This document shows, piece after piece, positions 1-12,430 of a DNA stretch of 64,000 bases. The first letter of the stretch is position 1; each line of letters opens with the position of its first letter. Where the stretch lies: the NCBI GenBank assembly GCA_963170055.1, contig CAUJGJ010000144.1, positions 67,001 through 131,000 on the forward strand, in the 5' to 3' direction. This DNA is from Halisarca cf. caerulea (lineage: Eukaryota > Porifera > Demospongiae > Chondrillida > Halisarcidae). The position numbers and the translations under genes were made by a program. Below the pieces are notes generated by a model that was not told where the DNA came from, made no database searches, and was given only the letters and a program-made list of their open reading frames with translations.

Positions 1-3000
1 TTCATGTGTGTCCCCTGGGAATGTGCGTGGTGCTAGTGCCAAATATTGGTATTAGCACCAGCATATCCAACATTACACACATACGCCCCCAGCACTTCAG
101 AAACTTCATGTGTGTCCACTGGGAATGTGCGTGGTGCTAGTGCCAAATATTGGTATTAGCACCAGCATATCCAACACTACACAAATACGCCCTCAGCAGT
201 TCAGAAACTTCATGTGTGTCCACTGTAAATGTGCGTGGTGCTAGTGCCAAATATTGGTATTAGCACCAGCATATCCAACACTACACAAATACGCCCACAG
301 CACTTCAGAAACTTCATGTGTGTCCACTGGGAATGTGCGTGGTGCTAGTGCCAAATATTGGTATTACCACCAGCATATCCAACACTACACAAATACGCCC
401 ACAGCACTTCAGAAACTTCATGTGTGTCCACTGGGAATGTGCGTGGTGCTAGTGCCAAATATTGGTATTAGCACCAGCATATCCAACACTACGCAAATAC
501 GCCCACAGCACTTCAGAAACTTCATGTGTATCCCCTGGGAATTTGCGTCGTGCTAGTGCCAAATATTGGTATTAGCACCAGCATGTACAACACTACACAA
601 ATACGCCCACAGCACTTCAGAAACTTCATCTGTGTCCACTGGGAATGTGCGTGGTGCTAGTGCCAAATATTGGTATCAGCACCAGCATATCCAACACTAC
701 ACAAATACGCCCACAGCACTTCAGAAACTTCATGTGTGTCCACTGGGAATGTGCGTGGTGCTAGTGCCAAATATTGGTATTAGCACCAGCATATCCAACA
801 CTACACAAATACGCCCACAGCACTTCAGAAACTTCATGTGTGTACTCTGGGAATGTGCGTGGTGCTAGTGCCAAATATTGGTATTAGCACCAGCATATCC
901 AACATTACACACATACGCCCACACCACTTCAGAAACTTCATGTGTGTCCACTGGGAATGTGCGTGGTGCTAGTGCCAAATATTGGTATTAGCACCAGCAT
1001 ATCCAACATTACACACATACGCCCACAGCACTTCAGAAACTTCATGTGTGTCCCCTGGGAATGTGCGTGGTGCTAGTGCCAAATATTGGTATTAGCACCA
1101 GCATATCCAACACTACACAAATACGCCCTCAGCAGTTCAGAAACTTCATGTGTGTCCACTGGAAATGTGCGTGGTGCTAGTGCCAAATATTGGTATTTGC
1201 ACCAGTATAGGCAACACTACACAAATGCGCCCACAGCACTTCAGAAACTACATGTGTGTCCCCTGGGAATGTGCGTGGTGCTAGTGCCAAATATTGGTAT
1301 TAGCACCAGCATCTCCAACACTACACAAATGCGCTCAAAGCACTTCAGAAAGGTCATGTTGTCCACTGCGATTGTGCGCGGTGCTAGTGCCAAATAATAG
1401 TATTTGCACCAGCATATCCAACACTACACAAATACGCCCACAGCACTTCAGAAACTTCATGTGTGTCCACTGGGAATGTGCGTGGTGCTAGTGCCAAATA
1501 TTGGTATTAGCACCAGCATATCCAACACTACACAAATACGCCCACAGCACTTCAGAAACTTCATGTGTGTCCACTGGGAATGTGCGTGGTTCTAGTGCCA
1601 AATATTGGTATTAGAACCAGCATATCCAGCACTACGCAAATACGCCCACAGCACTTCAGAAACTTCATGTGTATCCCCTGGGAATTTGCGTCGTGCTAGT
1701 GCCAATTATTGGTATTAGCACCAGCATGTACAACACTACACAAATACGCCCACAGCACTTCAGAATCTTCATGTGTGTCCACTGGGAATGTGCGCGGAGC
1801 TTGTGCCAAATATTGGTATTAGCACCAGCATATCCAACACTACACAAATACGCCCACAGCACTTCAGAAACTTCATCTGTGTCCACTGGGAATGTGCGTG
1901 GTGCTAGTGCCAAATATTGGTATTAGCACCAGCATATCCAACATTACACACATACGCCCACAGCACTTCAGAAACTTCATGTGTGTCCACTGGGAATGTG
2001 CGTGGTGCTAGTGCCAAATATTGGTATTAGCACCAGCATATCCAACATTACACACATACGCCCCCAGCACTTCAGAAACTTCATGTGTGTCCACTGGGAA
2101 TGTGCGTGGTGCTAGTGCCAAATATTGGTATTAGCACCAGCATATCCAACACTACACAAATACGCCCTCAGCAGTTCAGAAACTTCATGTGTGTCCACTG
2201 TAAATGTGCGTGGTGCTAGTGCCAAATATTGGTATTAGCACCAGTATATCCAACACTACACAAATACGCCCACAGCACTTCAGAAACTTCATGTGTGTCC
2301 ACTGGGAATGTGCGTGGTGCAAGTGCCAAATATTGGTATTACCACCAGCATATCCAACACTACACAAATACGCCCACAGCACTTCAGAAACTTCATGTGT
2401 GTCCACTGGGAATGTGCGTGGTGCTAGTGCCAAATATTGGTATTAGCACCAGCATATCCAACACTACGCAAATACGCCCACAGCACTTCAGAAACTTCAT
2501 GTGTATCCCCTGGGAATTTGCGTCGTGCTAGTGCCAAATATTGGTATTAGCACCAGCATGTACAACACTACACAAATACGCCCACAGCACTTCAGAAACT
2601 TCATCTGTGTCCACTGGGAATGTGCGTGGTGCTAGTGCCAAATATTGGTATCAGCACCAGCATATCCAACACTACACAAATACGCCCACAGCACTTCAGA
2701 AACTTCATGTGTGTCTACTGGGATTGTGCGTGGTGCTAGTGCAAAATATTGGTATTAGCACCAGCATATCCAACACTACACAAATACGCCAACAGCACTT
2801 CAGAAACTTCATGTGTGTACTCTGGGAATGTGCGTGGTGCTAGTGCCAAATATTGGTATTAGCCCCAGCATATCCAACATTACACACATACGCCCACACC
2901 ACTTCAGAAACTTCATGTGTGTCCACTGGGAATGTGCGTGGTGCTAGTGCCAAATATTGGTATTAGCACCAGCATATCCAACATTACACACATACGCCCA

Positions 3001-3500
3001 CAGCACTTCAGAAACTTCATGTGTGTCCCCTGGGAATGTGCGTGGTGCTAGTGCCAAATATTGGTATTAGCACCAGCATATCCAACACTACACAAATACG
3101 CCCTCAGCAGTTCAGAAACTTCATGTGTGTCCACTGGAAATGTGCGTGGTGCTAGTGCCAAATATTGGTATTTGCACCAGTATAGGCAACACTACACAAA
3201 TGCGCCCACAGCACTTCAGAAACTACATGTGTGTCCCCTGGGAATGTGCGTGGTGCTAGTGCCAAATATTGGTATTAGCAGCAGCATCTCCAACACTACA
3301 CAAATGCGCTCAAAGCACTTCAGAAAGGTCATGTTGTCCACTGCGATTGTGCGCGGTGCTAGTGCCAAATAATAGTATTTGCACCAGCATATCCAACACT
3401 ACACAAATACGCCCACAGCACTTCAGAAACTTCATGTGTGTCCACTGGGAATGTGCGTGGTGCTAGTGCCAAATATTGGTATTAGCACCAGCATATCCAA
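1..3500 (+). repeat. Higher-order duplication in satellite A, offset 1975 bp
   Basis: The segment 1-1975 recurs from 1976 to about 3500 with the same order of monomer variants. Examples are the CATTACACACATACGCCCCC variant near 35-95 and 2010-2070, the GTACAACAC variant at about 585 and 2560, and the TATAGGCAACAC variant at about 1206 and 3181. The offset is 1975, that is 19 monomers minus one base. The copies differ by scattered substitutions, for example ACTGGGATTGTGC appearing near 2720. This is a segmental duplication inside a satellite array, most simply by unequal exchange (inference). Confidence 0.85.
1587..1619 (+). other. Hairpin variant with compensating changes
   Basis: The left arm has GGTTCTAG in place of GGTGCTAG and the right arm has TAGAACC in place of TAGCACC. 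A G-C pair has become T-A and the stem stays intact. Confidence 0.85.
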
Positions 3501-4618
3501 CACTACACAAATACGCCCTCAGCAGTTCAGAAACTTCATGTGTGTCCACTGGAAATGTGCGTGGTGCTAGTGCCAAATATTGGTATTAGCACCAGCATGT
3601 ACAACACTACACAAATACGCCCACAGCACTTCAGAAACTTCATCTGTGTCCACTGGGAATGTGCGTGGTGCTAGTGCCAAATATTGGTATCAGCACCAGC
3701 ATATCCAACACTACACAAATACGCCCACAGCACTTCAGAAACTTCATGTGTGTCTACTGGGATTGTGCGTGGTGCTAGTGCAAAATATTGGTATTAGCAC
3801 CAGCATATCCAACACTACACAAATACGCCAACAGCACTTCAGAAACTTCATGTGTGTACTCTGGGAATGTGCGTGGTGCTAGTGCCAAATATTGGTATTA
3901 GCCCCAGCATATCCAACATTACACACATACGCCCACACCACTTCAGAAACTTCATGTGTGTCCACTGGGAATGTGCGTGGTGCTAGTGCCAAATATTGGT
4001 ATTAGCACCAGCATATCCAACATTACACACATACGCCCACAGCACTTCAGAAACTTCATGTGTGTCCCCTGGGAATGTGCGTGGTGCTAGTGCCAAATAT
4101 TGGTATTAGCACCAGCATATCCAACACTACACAAATACGCCCTCAGCAGTTCAGAAACTTCATGTGTGTCCACTGGAAATGTGCGTGGTGCTAGTGCCAA
4201 ATATTGGTATTTGCACCAGTATAGGCAACACTACACAAATGCGCCCACAGCACTTCAGAAACTACATGTGTGTCCCCTGGGAATGTGCGTGGTGCTAGTG
4301 CCAAATATTGGTATTAGCAGCAGCATCTCCAACACTACACAAATGCGCTCAAAGCACTTCAGAAAGGTCATGTTGTCCACTGCGATTGTGCGCGGTGCTA
4401 GTGCCAAATAATAGTATTTGCACCAGCATATCCAACACTACACAAATACGCCCACAGCACTTCAGAAACTTCATGTGTGTCCACTGGGAATGTGCGTGGT
4501 GCTAGTGCCAAATATTGGTATTAGCACCAGCATATCCAACACTACACAAATACGCCCTCAGCAGTTCAGAAACTTCATGTGTGTCCACTGGAAATGTGCG
4601 TGGTGCTAGTGCCAAATA
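2541..4618 (+). repeat. Tandem higher-order repeat, 2 x 1039 bp
   Basis: The block 2541-3579 is repeated immediately as 3580-4618 (offset 1039, ten monomers minus one base). Variants GTACAACAC, CATCTGTGTCC, TGGTATCAGCACC, TCTACTGGGATTGTGC, TATTAGCCCCAGC and the TATAGGCAAC monomer all recur in the same order. It is nested inside the larger 1975- and 3430-bp duplications, which shows successive rounds of amplification. Confidence 0.85.
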
Positions 4619-4833
4619 TTGGTATTTGCACCAGCATATCCAACACTACACAAATGCGCCCACAGCACTTCAAAAACTACATGTGTGTCCCCTGGGAATG
4701 TGCGTGGTGCTAGTGCCAAATATTGGTATTAGCACCAGCATATCCAACACTACACAAATGCGCTCACAGCACTTCAGAAAGGTCATGTGGGTCCACTAGG
4801 ATTGTGCGCGGTGCTAGTGCCAAATAATAGTAT

Positions 4834-6800
4834 TTGCACCAGCATATCCAACACTACACAAATACGCCCACAGCACTTCAGAAACTTCATGTGTGTCCAC
4901 TGGGAATGTGCGTGGTGCTAGTGCCAAATATTGGTATTAGCACCAGCATATCCAACACTACACAAATACGCCCACAGCACTTCAGAAACTTCATGTGTGT
5001 CCACTGGGAATGTGCGTGGTTCTAGTGCCAAATATTGGTATTAGAACCAGCATATCCAGCACTACGCAAATACGCCCACAGCACTTCAGAAACTTCATGT
5101 GTATCCCCTGGGAATTTGCGTCGTGCTAGTGCCAATTATTGGTATTAGCACCAGCATGTACAACACTACACAAATACGCCCACAGCACTTCAGAATCTTC
5201 ATGTGTGTCCACTGGGAATGTGCGCGGAGCTTGTGCCAAATATTGGTATTAGCACCAGCATATCCAACACTACACAAATACGCCCACAGCACTTCAGAAA
5301 CTTCATGTGTGTCCACTGGGAATGTGCGTGGTGCTAGTGCCAAATATTGGTATTAGCACCAGCATATCCAACATTACACACATACGCCCACAGCACTTCA
5401 GAAACTTCATGTGTGTCCACTGGGAATGTGCGTGGTGCTAGTGCCAAATATTGGTATTAGCACCAGCATATCCAACATTACACACATACGCCCCCAGCAC
5501 TTCAGAAACTTCATGTGTGTCCACTGGGAATGCGCGTGGTGCTAGTGCCAAATATTGGTATTAGCACCAGCATATCCAACACTACACAAATACGCCCTCA
5601 GCAGTTCAGAAACTTCACGTGTGTCCACTGTAAATGTGCGTGGTGCTAGTGCCAAATATTGGTATTAGCACCAGCATATCCAACACTACACAAATACGCC
5701 CACAGCACTTCAGAAACTTCATGTGTGTCCACTGGGAATGTGCGTGGTGCTAGTGCCAAATATTGGTATTACCACCAGCATATCCAACACTACACAAATA
5801 CGCCCACAGCACTTCAGAAACTTCATGTGTGTCCACTGGGAATGTGCGTGGTGCTAGTGCCAAATATTGGTATTAGCACCAGCATATCCAACACTACGCA
5901 AATACGCCCACAGCACTTCAGAAACTTCATGTGTATCCCCTGGGAATTTGCGTCGTGCTATATAGTGCCAAATATTGGTATTAGCACCAGCATGTACAAC
6001 ACTACACAAATACGCCCACAGCACTTCAGAAACTTCATCTGTGTCCACTGGGAATGTGCGTGGTGCTAGTGCCAAATATTGGTATCAGCACCAGCATATC
6101 ATACACTACACAAATACGCCCACAGCACTTCAGAAACTTCATGTGTGTCCACTGGGATTGTGCGTGGTGCTAGTGCAAAATATTGGTATTAGCACCAGCA
6201 TATCCAACACTACACAAATACGCCCACAGCACTTCAGAAACTTCATGTGTGTACTCTGGGAATGTGCGTGGTGCTAGTGCCAAATATTGGTATTAGCACC
6301 AGCATATCCAACATTACACACATACGCCCACACCACTTCAGAAACTTCATGTGTGTCCACTGGGAATGTGCGTGGTGCTAGTGCCAAATATTGGTATTAG
6401 CACCAGCATATCCAACATTACACACATACGCCCACAGCACTTCAGAAACTTCATGTGTGTCCCCTGGGAATGTGCGTGGTGCTAGTGCCAAATATTGGTA
6501 TTAGCACCAGCATATCCAACACTACACAAATACGCCCTCAGCAGTTCAGAAACTTCATGTGTGTCCACTGGAAATGTGCGTGGTGCTAGTGCCAAATATT
6601 GGTATTTGCACCAGCATATCCAACACTACACAAATGCGCCCACAGCACTTCAAAAACTACATGTGTGTCCCCTGGGAATGTGCGTGGTGCTAGTGCCAAA
6701 TATTGGTATTAGCAGCAGCATATCCAACACTACACAAATGCGCTCACAGCACTTCAGAAAGGTCATGTGGGTCCACTAGGATTGTGCGCGGTGCTAGTGC
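4834..6800 (+). repeat. Third copy of the left-array block (offset about 3430 from 1404)
   Basis: The order of variant monomers from 1404 onward reappears from 4834 onward. This includes the compensated hairpin monomer at 1587-1619 and 5017-5049, and the CGCGGAGCTTGTGCC variant at about 1794 and 5224. Near 5960 this copy carries a 4-bp TATA/ATAT insertion (GCTATATAGTGCC), so the offset rises from 3430 to 3434 downstream. The monomers near 6495 also match those near 4515 (offset 1980). Confidence 0.8.
5017..5049 (+). other. Copy of the compensated hairpin variant
   Basis: The same double change as at 1587-1619, carried in the block duplicated at offset 3430, so it is not an independent event. 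Confidence 0.85.
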
Positions 6801-7568
6801 CAAATAATGGTATTAGCACCAGCATATCCAACACTACACAAATACGCCCACAGCACTTCAGAAACTTCATGTGTGTCCACTGGGAATGTGCGTGGTGCTA
6901 GTGCCAAATATTGGTATTAGCACCAGCATATCCAACACTACGCAAATACGCCCACAGCACTTCAGAAACTTCATGTGTGTCCCCTGGGAATGTGCGTGGT
7001 GCTAGTGCCAAATATTGGTATTAGCACCAGCATATCCAACACTACACAAATACGCCCACAGCACTTCAGAAACTTCATGTGTGTCCCCTGGGAATGTGCG
7101 TGGTGCTAAGCCAAATATTGGTATTACCACCAGCATGTGCAACACTACACAAATACGCCCACAGCACTTCAGAATCTTCATGTGTGTCCACTGGGAATGT
7201 GCGCGGTGCTAGTGCCAAATATTGGTATTAGCACCAGCATATCCAACACTACACAAATACGCCCACAGCACTTCAGAAACTTCATGTGTGTCCACTGGGA
7301 TTGTGCGTGGTGCTAGTGCCAAATATTGGTATTAGCACCAGCATATCCAACATTGCACACATACGCCCACAGCACTACAGAAACTTCATGTGTGTCCCCT
7401 GGGAATGTGCGTGGTGCTAGTGCCAAATATTGGTATTAGCACCAGCATATCCAACATTACACACATACGCCCACAGCACTTCAGAAACTTCATGTGTGTC
7501 CACTGGGAATGTGCGTGGTGCTAGTGCCAAATATTGGTATTTGCACCAGCATATCCAACACTACACAA

Positions 7569-9221
7569 ATGCGCCCACAGCACTTCAGAAACTACATGTG
7601 TGTCCCCTGGGAATGTGCGTGGTGCTAGTGCCAAATATTGGTATTAGCACCAGCATATCCAACACTACACAAATGCGCTCACAGCACTTCAGAAAGGTCA
7701 TATGTGTCCACTGCGATTGTGCGCGGTGCTAGTGCCAAATAATGGTATTAGCACCAGCATATCCAACACTACGCAAATACGCCCACAGCACTTATGAAAC
7801 TTCATGTGTGTCCACTGGGAATGTGCGTGGTGCTAGTGCCAAATATTGGTATTAGCACAAGCATATCCAACACTACGCAAATACGCCCACAGCACTTCAG
7901 AAACTTCATGTGTGTCCCCTGGGAATGTGCGTGGTGCTAGTGCCAAATATTGGTATTAGCACCAGCATATCCAACACTACACAAATACGCCCACAGCACT
8001 TCAGAAAGGTCATGTGTGTCCACTGGGAATGTGCGTGGTGCTAGTGCCAAATATTGCTATTACCACCAGAATGTACAACACTACACAAATACGCCCACAG
8101 CACTTCAGAATCTTCATGTGTGTCCACTGGGAATGTGCGCGGTGCTAGTGCCAAATATTGGTATTAGCACCAGCATATCCAACACTACACAAATACGCCC
8201 ACAGCACTTCAGAAACTTCATGTGTGTCCACTGGGAATGTGCGTGGTGCTAGTGCCAAATATTGGTATCAGCACCAGCATATCCAACACTACACAAATAC
8301 GCCCACAGCACTTCAGAAACTTCATGTGTGTCCACTGGGATTGTGCGTGGTGCTAGTGCCAAATATTGGTATTAGCACCAGCATATCCAACACTACACAA
8401 ATGCGCCCACAGCACTTCAGAAACTACATGTGTGTCCCCTGGGAATGTGCGTGGTGCTAGTGCCAAATATTGGTATTAGCACCAGCATATCCAACACTAC
8501 ACAAATGCGCTCACAGCACTTCAGAAAAGTCATATGTGTCCACTGCGATTGTGCGCGGTGCTAGTGCCAAATAATGGTATTAGCACCAGCATATCCAACA
8601 CTACGCAAATACGCCCACAGCACTTCAGAAACTTCATGTGTGTCCACTGGGAATGTGCGTGGTGCTAGTGCCAAATATTGGTATTAGCACAAGCATATCC
8701 AACACTACGCAAATACGCCCACAGCACTTCAGAAACTTCATGTGTGTCCCCTGGGAATGTGCGTGGTGCTAGTGCCAAATATAGGTATTAGCACCAGCAT
8801 ATCCAACACTACACAAATACGCCCACAGCACTTCAGAAAGGTCATGTGTGTCCACTGGGAATGTGCGTGGTGCTAGTGTCAAATATTGCTATTACCACCA
8901 GAATGTACAACACTACACAAATACGCCCACAGCACTTCAGAATCTTCATGTGTGTCCACTGGGAATGTGCGCGGTGCTAGTGCCAAATATTGGTATTAGC
9001 ACCAGCATATCCAACACTACACAAATACGCCCACAGCACTTCAGAAACTTCATGTGTGTCCACTGGGAATGTGCGTGGTGCTAGTGCCAAATATTGGTAT
9101 CAGCACCAGCATATCCAACACTACACAAATACGCCCACAGCACTTCAGAAACTTCATGTGTGTCCACTGGGATTGTGCGTGGTGCTAGTGCCAAATATTG
9201 GTATTAGCACCAGCATATCCA
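7569..9221 (+). repeat. Tandem higher-order repeat, 2 x 832 bp (8-mer)
   Basis: 7569-8400 and 8401-9221 carry the same eight-monomer series. It includes AAATAATGGTATTAGC, the GAATGTACAACAC variant preceded by ATTGCTATTACC, AGAATCTTCATG and TGGTATCAGCACC. The offset is exactly 832 (8 x 104). The copies differ at scattered positions, for example ACTTATGAAAC versus ACTTCAGAAAC near 7795 and 8625. Confidence 0.85.
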
Positions 9222-10542
9222 ACATTACACACGTACGCCCACAGCACTTCAGAAACTTCATGTGTGTCCACTGGGAATGTGCGTGGTGCTAGTGCCAAAC
9301 ATTGGTATTTCCACCAGCATATCCAACACTACACAAATACGCCCTCAGCAGTTCAGAAACTTCATGTGTGTCCACTGGAAATGTTCGTGGTGCTAGTGCC
9401 AAATATTGGTATTAGCACCAGCATATCCAACACTACACAAATGTGCCCACAGCACTTCAGAAACTACATGTGTGTCCCCTGGGAATGTGCGTGGTGCTAG
9501 TGCCAAATATTGGTATTAGCACCAGCACATCCAACACTACACAAATGCGCTCACAGCACTTCAGAAAGGTCATGTGTGTCCACTGCGATTGTGCGCGGTG
9601 AGAGTGCCAAATAATGGTATTAGCACCAGCATTTCCAACATTACACACATACGCCTACAGTAGTTAAGAAACTTCATGTGTGTCCTCTGGGAATGTGCGT
9701 GGTGCTAGTGCCAAATATTGGTATTAGCACCAGCATATCCAACACTACACAAATACTCCCACAGTAGCTAAGAAACTTCATGTGTGTCCACTGGGAATGT
9801 GCGTGGTGCTAGTGCCAAATATTGGTATTAGCACCAGCATATCCAACACTACACAAATACGCCCACTGCACTTCAGAATGGTCATGTGTGTCCACTGCGA
9901 ATGTGCGTGGTGCTAGTGCCAAATATTTGTATTAGCACCAGCATATCTAACACTACACAAATACGCCCACAGCACTTCAGAAACTTCATGTGTGTCCACT
10001 GGGAATGTGCGTGGTGCTAGTGCCAAATATTGGTATTAGCACCAGCATATCCAACACTACACAAATGCGCTCACAGAACTTCAGAAAGGTCATGTGTGTC
10101 CACTGGGAATGTGCGTGGTGCTAGTGCCAAATATTTGTATTAGCACCAGCATATCCAACACTACACAAATCCGCCCACAGCACTTCAGAAACTTCATGTG
10201 TGTCCACTGGGAATGTGCGTGGTGCTAGTGCCAAATATTGGTATCAGCACCAGCATATCCAACATTAAACAAATACGCCCACAGCACTTCAGAAACTTCA
10301 TGTGTGTCCACTGGGATTGTGCGTGGTGCTAGTGCCAAATATTGGTATTAGCACCAGCATATCCAATATACACACATACGCCCACAGCACTTCAGAAACT
10401 TCATGTGTGTCCCCTGGGAATGTGCGTGGTGCTAGTGCCAAATATTGGTATTAGCACCAGCATATCCAACACTACACAAATACGCCCTGAGCACTTCAGA
10501 AACTTCATGTGTGTCCACTGGGAATGTGCGTGGTGCTAGTGC

Positions 10543-11800
10543 CAAACATTGGTATTTGCACCAGCATATCCAACACTACACAAATACGCCCTGAGCAGTT
10601 CAGAAACTTCATGTGTGTCCACTGGAAATGTGCCTGGTGCTAGTGCCAAATATTGGTATTAGCACCAGCATATCCAACACTACACAAATACGCCCCCAGC
10701 ACTTCAGAAACTTCATGTGTGTCCACTGGGAATGTGCGTGGTGCTAGTGCCAAACATTGGTATTTGCACCAGCATATCCAACACTACACAAATACGCCCT
10801 GAGCAGTTCAGAAACTTCATGTGTGTCCACTGGAAATGTGCCTGGTGCTAGTGCCAAATATTGGTATTAGCACCAGCATATCCAACACTACACAAATGCG
10901 CCCACAGCACTTCAGAAACTACATGTGTGTCCCCTGGGAATGTGCGTGGTGCTAGTGCCAAATATTGATATTAGCACCAGCACATCCAACACTACACAAA
11001 TGCGCTCACAGCACTTCAGAAAGGTCATGTGTGTCCACTGCGATTGTGCGCGGTGCTAGTGCCAAATATTGGTATTACCACCAGCATATGCAACACTACA
11101 CAAATACGCCCACAGCACTTCAGAAACTTCATGTGTGTCCACTGGGAATGTGCGTGGTGCTAGTGCCAAATATTGGTATTAGCACCAGCATATCCAACAC
11201 TACGCAAATACGCCCACAGCACTTCAGAAACTTCATGTGTATCCCCTGGGAATTTGCGTCGTGCTAGTGCCAAATATTGGTATTAGCACCAGCATGTACA
11301 ACACTACACAAATACGCCCACAGCACTTCAGAAACCTCATCTGTGTCCACTGGGAATGTGCGTGGTGCTAGTGCCAAATATTGGTATCAGCACCAGCATA
11401 TCCAACACTACACAAATACGCCCACAGCACTTCAGAAACTTCATGTGTGTCCACTGGGATTGTGCGTGGTGCTAGTGCCAAATATTGGTATTAGCACCAG
11501 CATATCCAACACTACACAAATACGCCCTGAGCACTTCAGAAACTTCATGTGTGTCCACTGGGAATGTGCGTGGTGCTAGTGCCAAACATTGGTATTTGCA
11601 CCAGCATATCCAACACTACACAAATACGCCCTGAGCAGTTCAGAAACTTCATGTGTGTCCACTGGAAATGTGCCTGGTGCTAGTGCCAAATATTGGTATT
11701 AGCACCAGCATATCCAACACTACACAAATACGCCCCCAGCACTTCAGAAACTTCATGTGTGTCCTCTGGGAATGTGCGTGGTGCTAGTGCCAAACATTGG
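10543..11800 (+). repeat. Dimeric (208-bp) satellite A sub-repeat
   Basis: A two-monomer unit carrying CCAAACATTGGTATTTGC followed by GCCCTGAGCAGTTCAG and TGTGCCTGGTGC recurs near 10543, 10751 and 11583. The spacings are 208 and 832 bp, so a dimer was the unit of local amplification here. Confidence 0.75.
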
Positions 11801-12430
11801 TATTTGCACCAGCATATCCAACACTACACAAATACTCCCACAGTAGCTAAGAAACTTCATGTGTGTCCACTGGGAATGTGCGTGGTGCTAGTGCCAAATA
11901 TTGGTATTAGCACCAGCATATCCAACACTACACAAATACGCCCACAGCACTTCAGAAAGGTCATGTGTGTCCACTGCGAATGTGCGTGGTGCTAGTGCCA
12001 AATATTGGTATTAGCACCAGCATATCCAACACTACGCAAATACGCCCACAGAACTTCAGAAAGGTCATGTGTGTCCACTGAGAATGTGCGTGGTGCTAGT
12101 GCCAAATATTGGTATTAGCACCAGCATATCCAACATTACACAAATACGCCTACAGTAGTTAAGAAACTTCATGTGTGTCCACTGGGAATGTGCGTGGTGC
12201 TAGTGCCAAATATTGGTATTAGCTACAGCATATCCAACATTACACAAATACGCCCACAGCACTTCAGAAAGGTCATGTGTGTCCACTGGGAATGTGCGTG
12301 GTGCTAGTGCCAAATATTGGTATTAGCACCAGCATATCCAACACTACGCAAATACGCCCACAGCACTTCAGAAACTTCATGTGTGTCCACTGGGAATGTG
12401 CGTGGTGCTAGTGCCAAATATTGGTATTAG

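Larger units (their letters stand above)
1..12430 (+). repeat. Satellite A (104-bp monomer), homogeneous left array
   Basis: About 119 head-to-tail copies of a 104-bp monomer, all in one orientation. Each monomer runs from GTGCTAGTGCCAA through TTGGTATTAGCAC, CATATCCAACACTACAC, AATACGCCCACAGCAC, TTCAGAAACTTCATGTG and TCCACTGGGAATGTGCGTG. The period is seen directly: identical variants recur at 104, 208, 312 bp and so on. Variation is concentrated in the second half (CCCACAGCACTTCAGAAACTTC and the tCCaCTGGG block), while the first half is almost invariant. The 104-bp period is not a multiple of three and a TAG lies in the conserved half, so open frames of about 100 codons arise every three monomers as artefacts. 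I do not recognise the family. Function is unknown; a heterochromatic structural role is inference. Confidence 0.97.
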
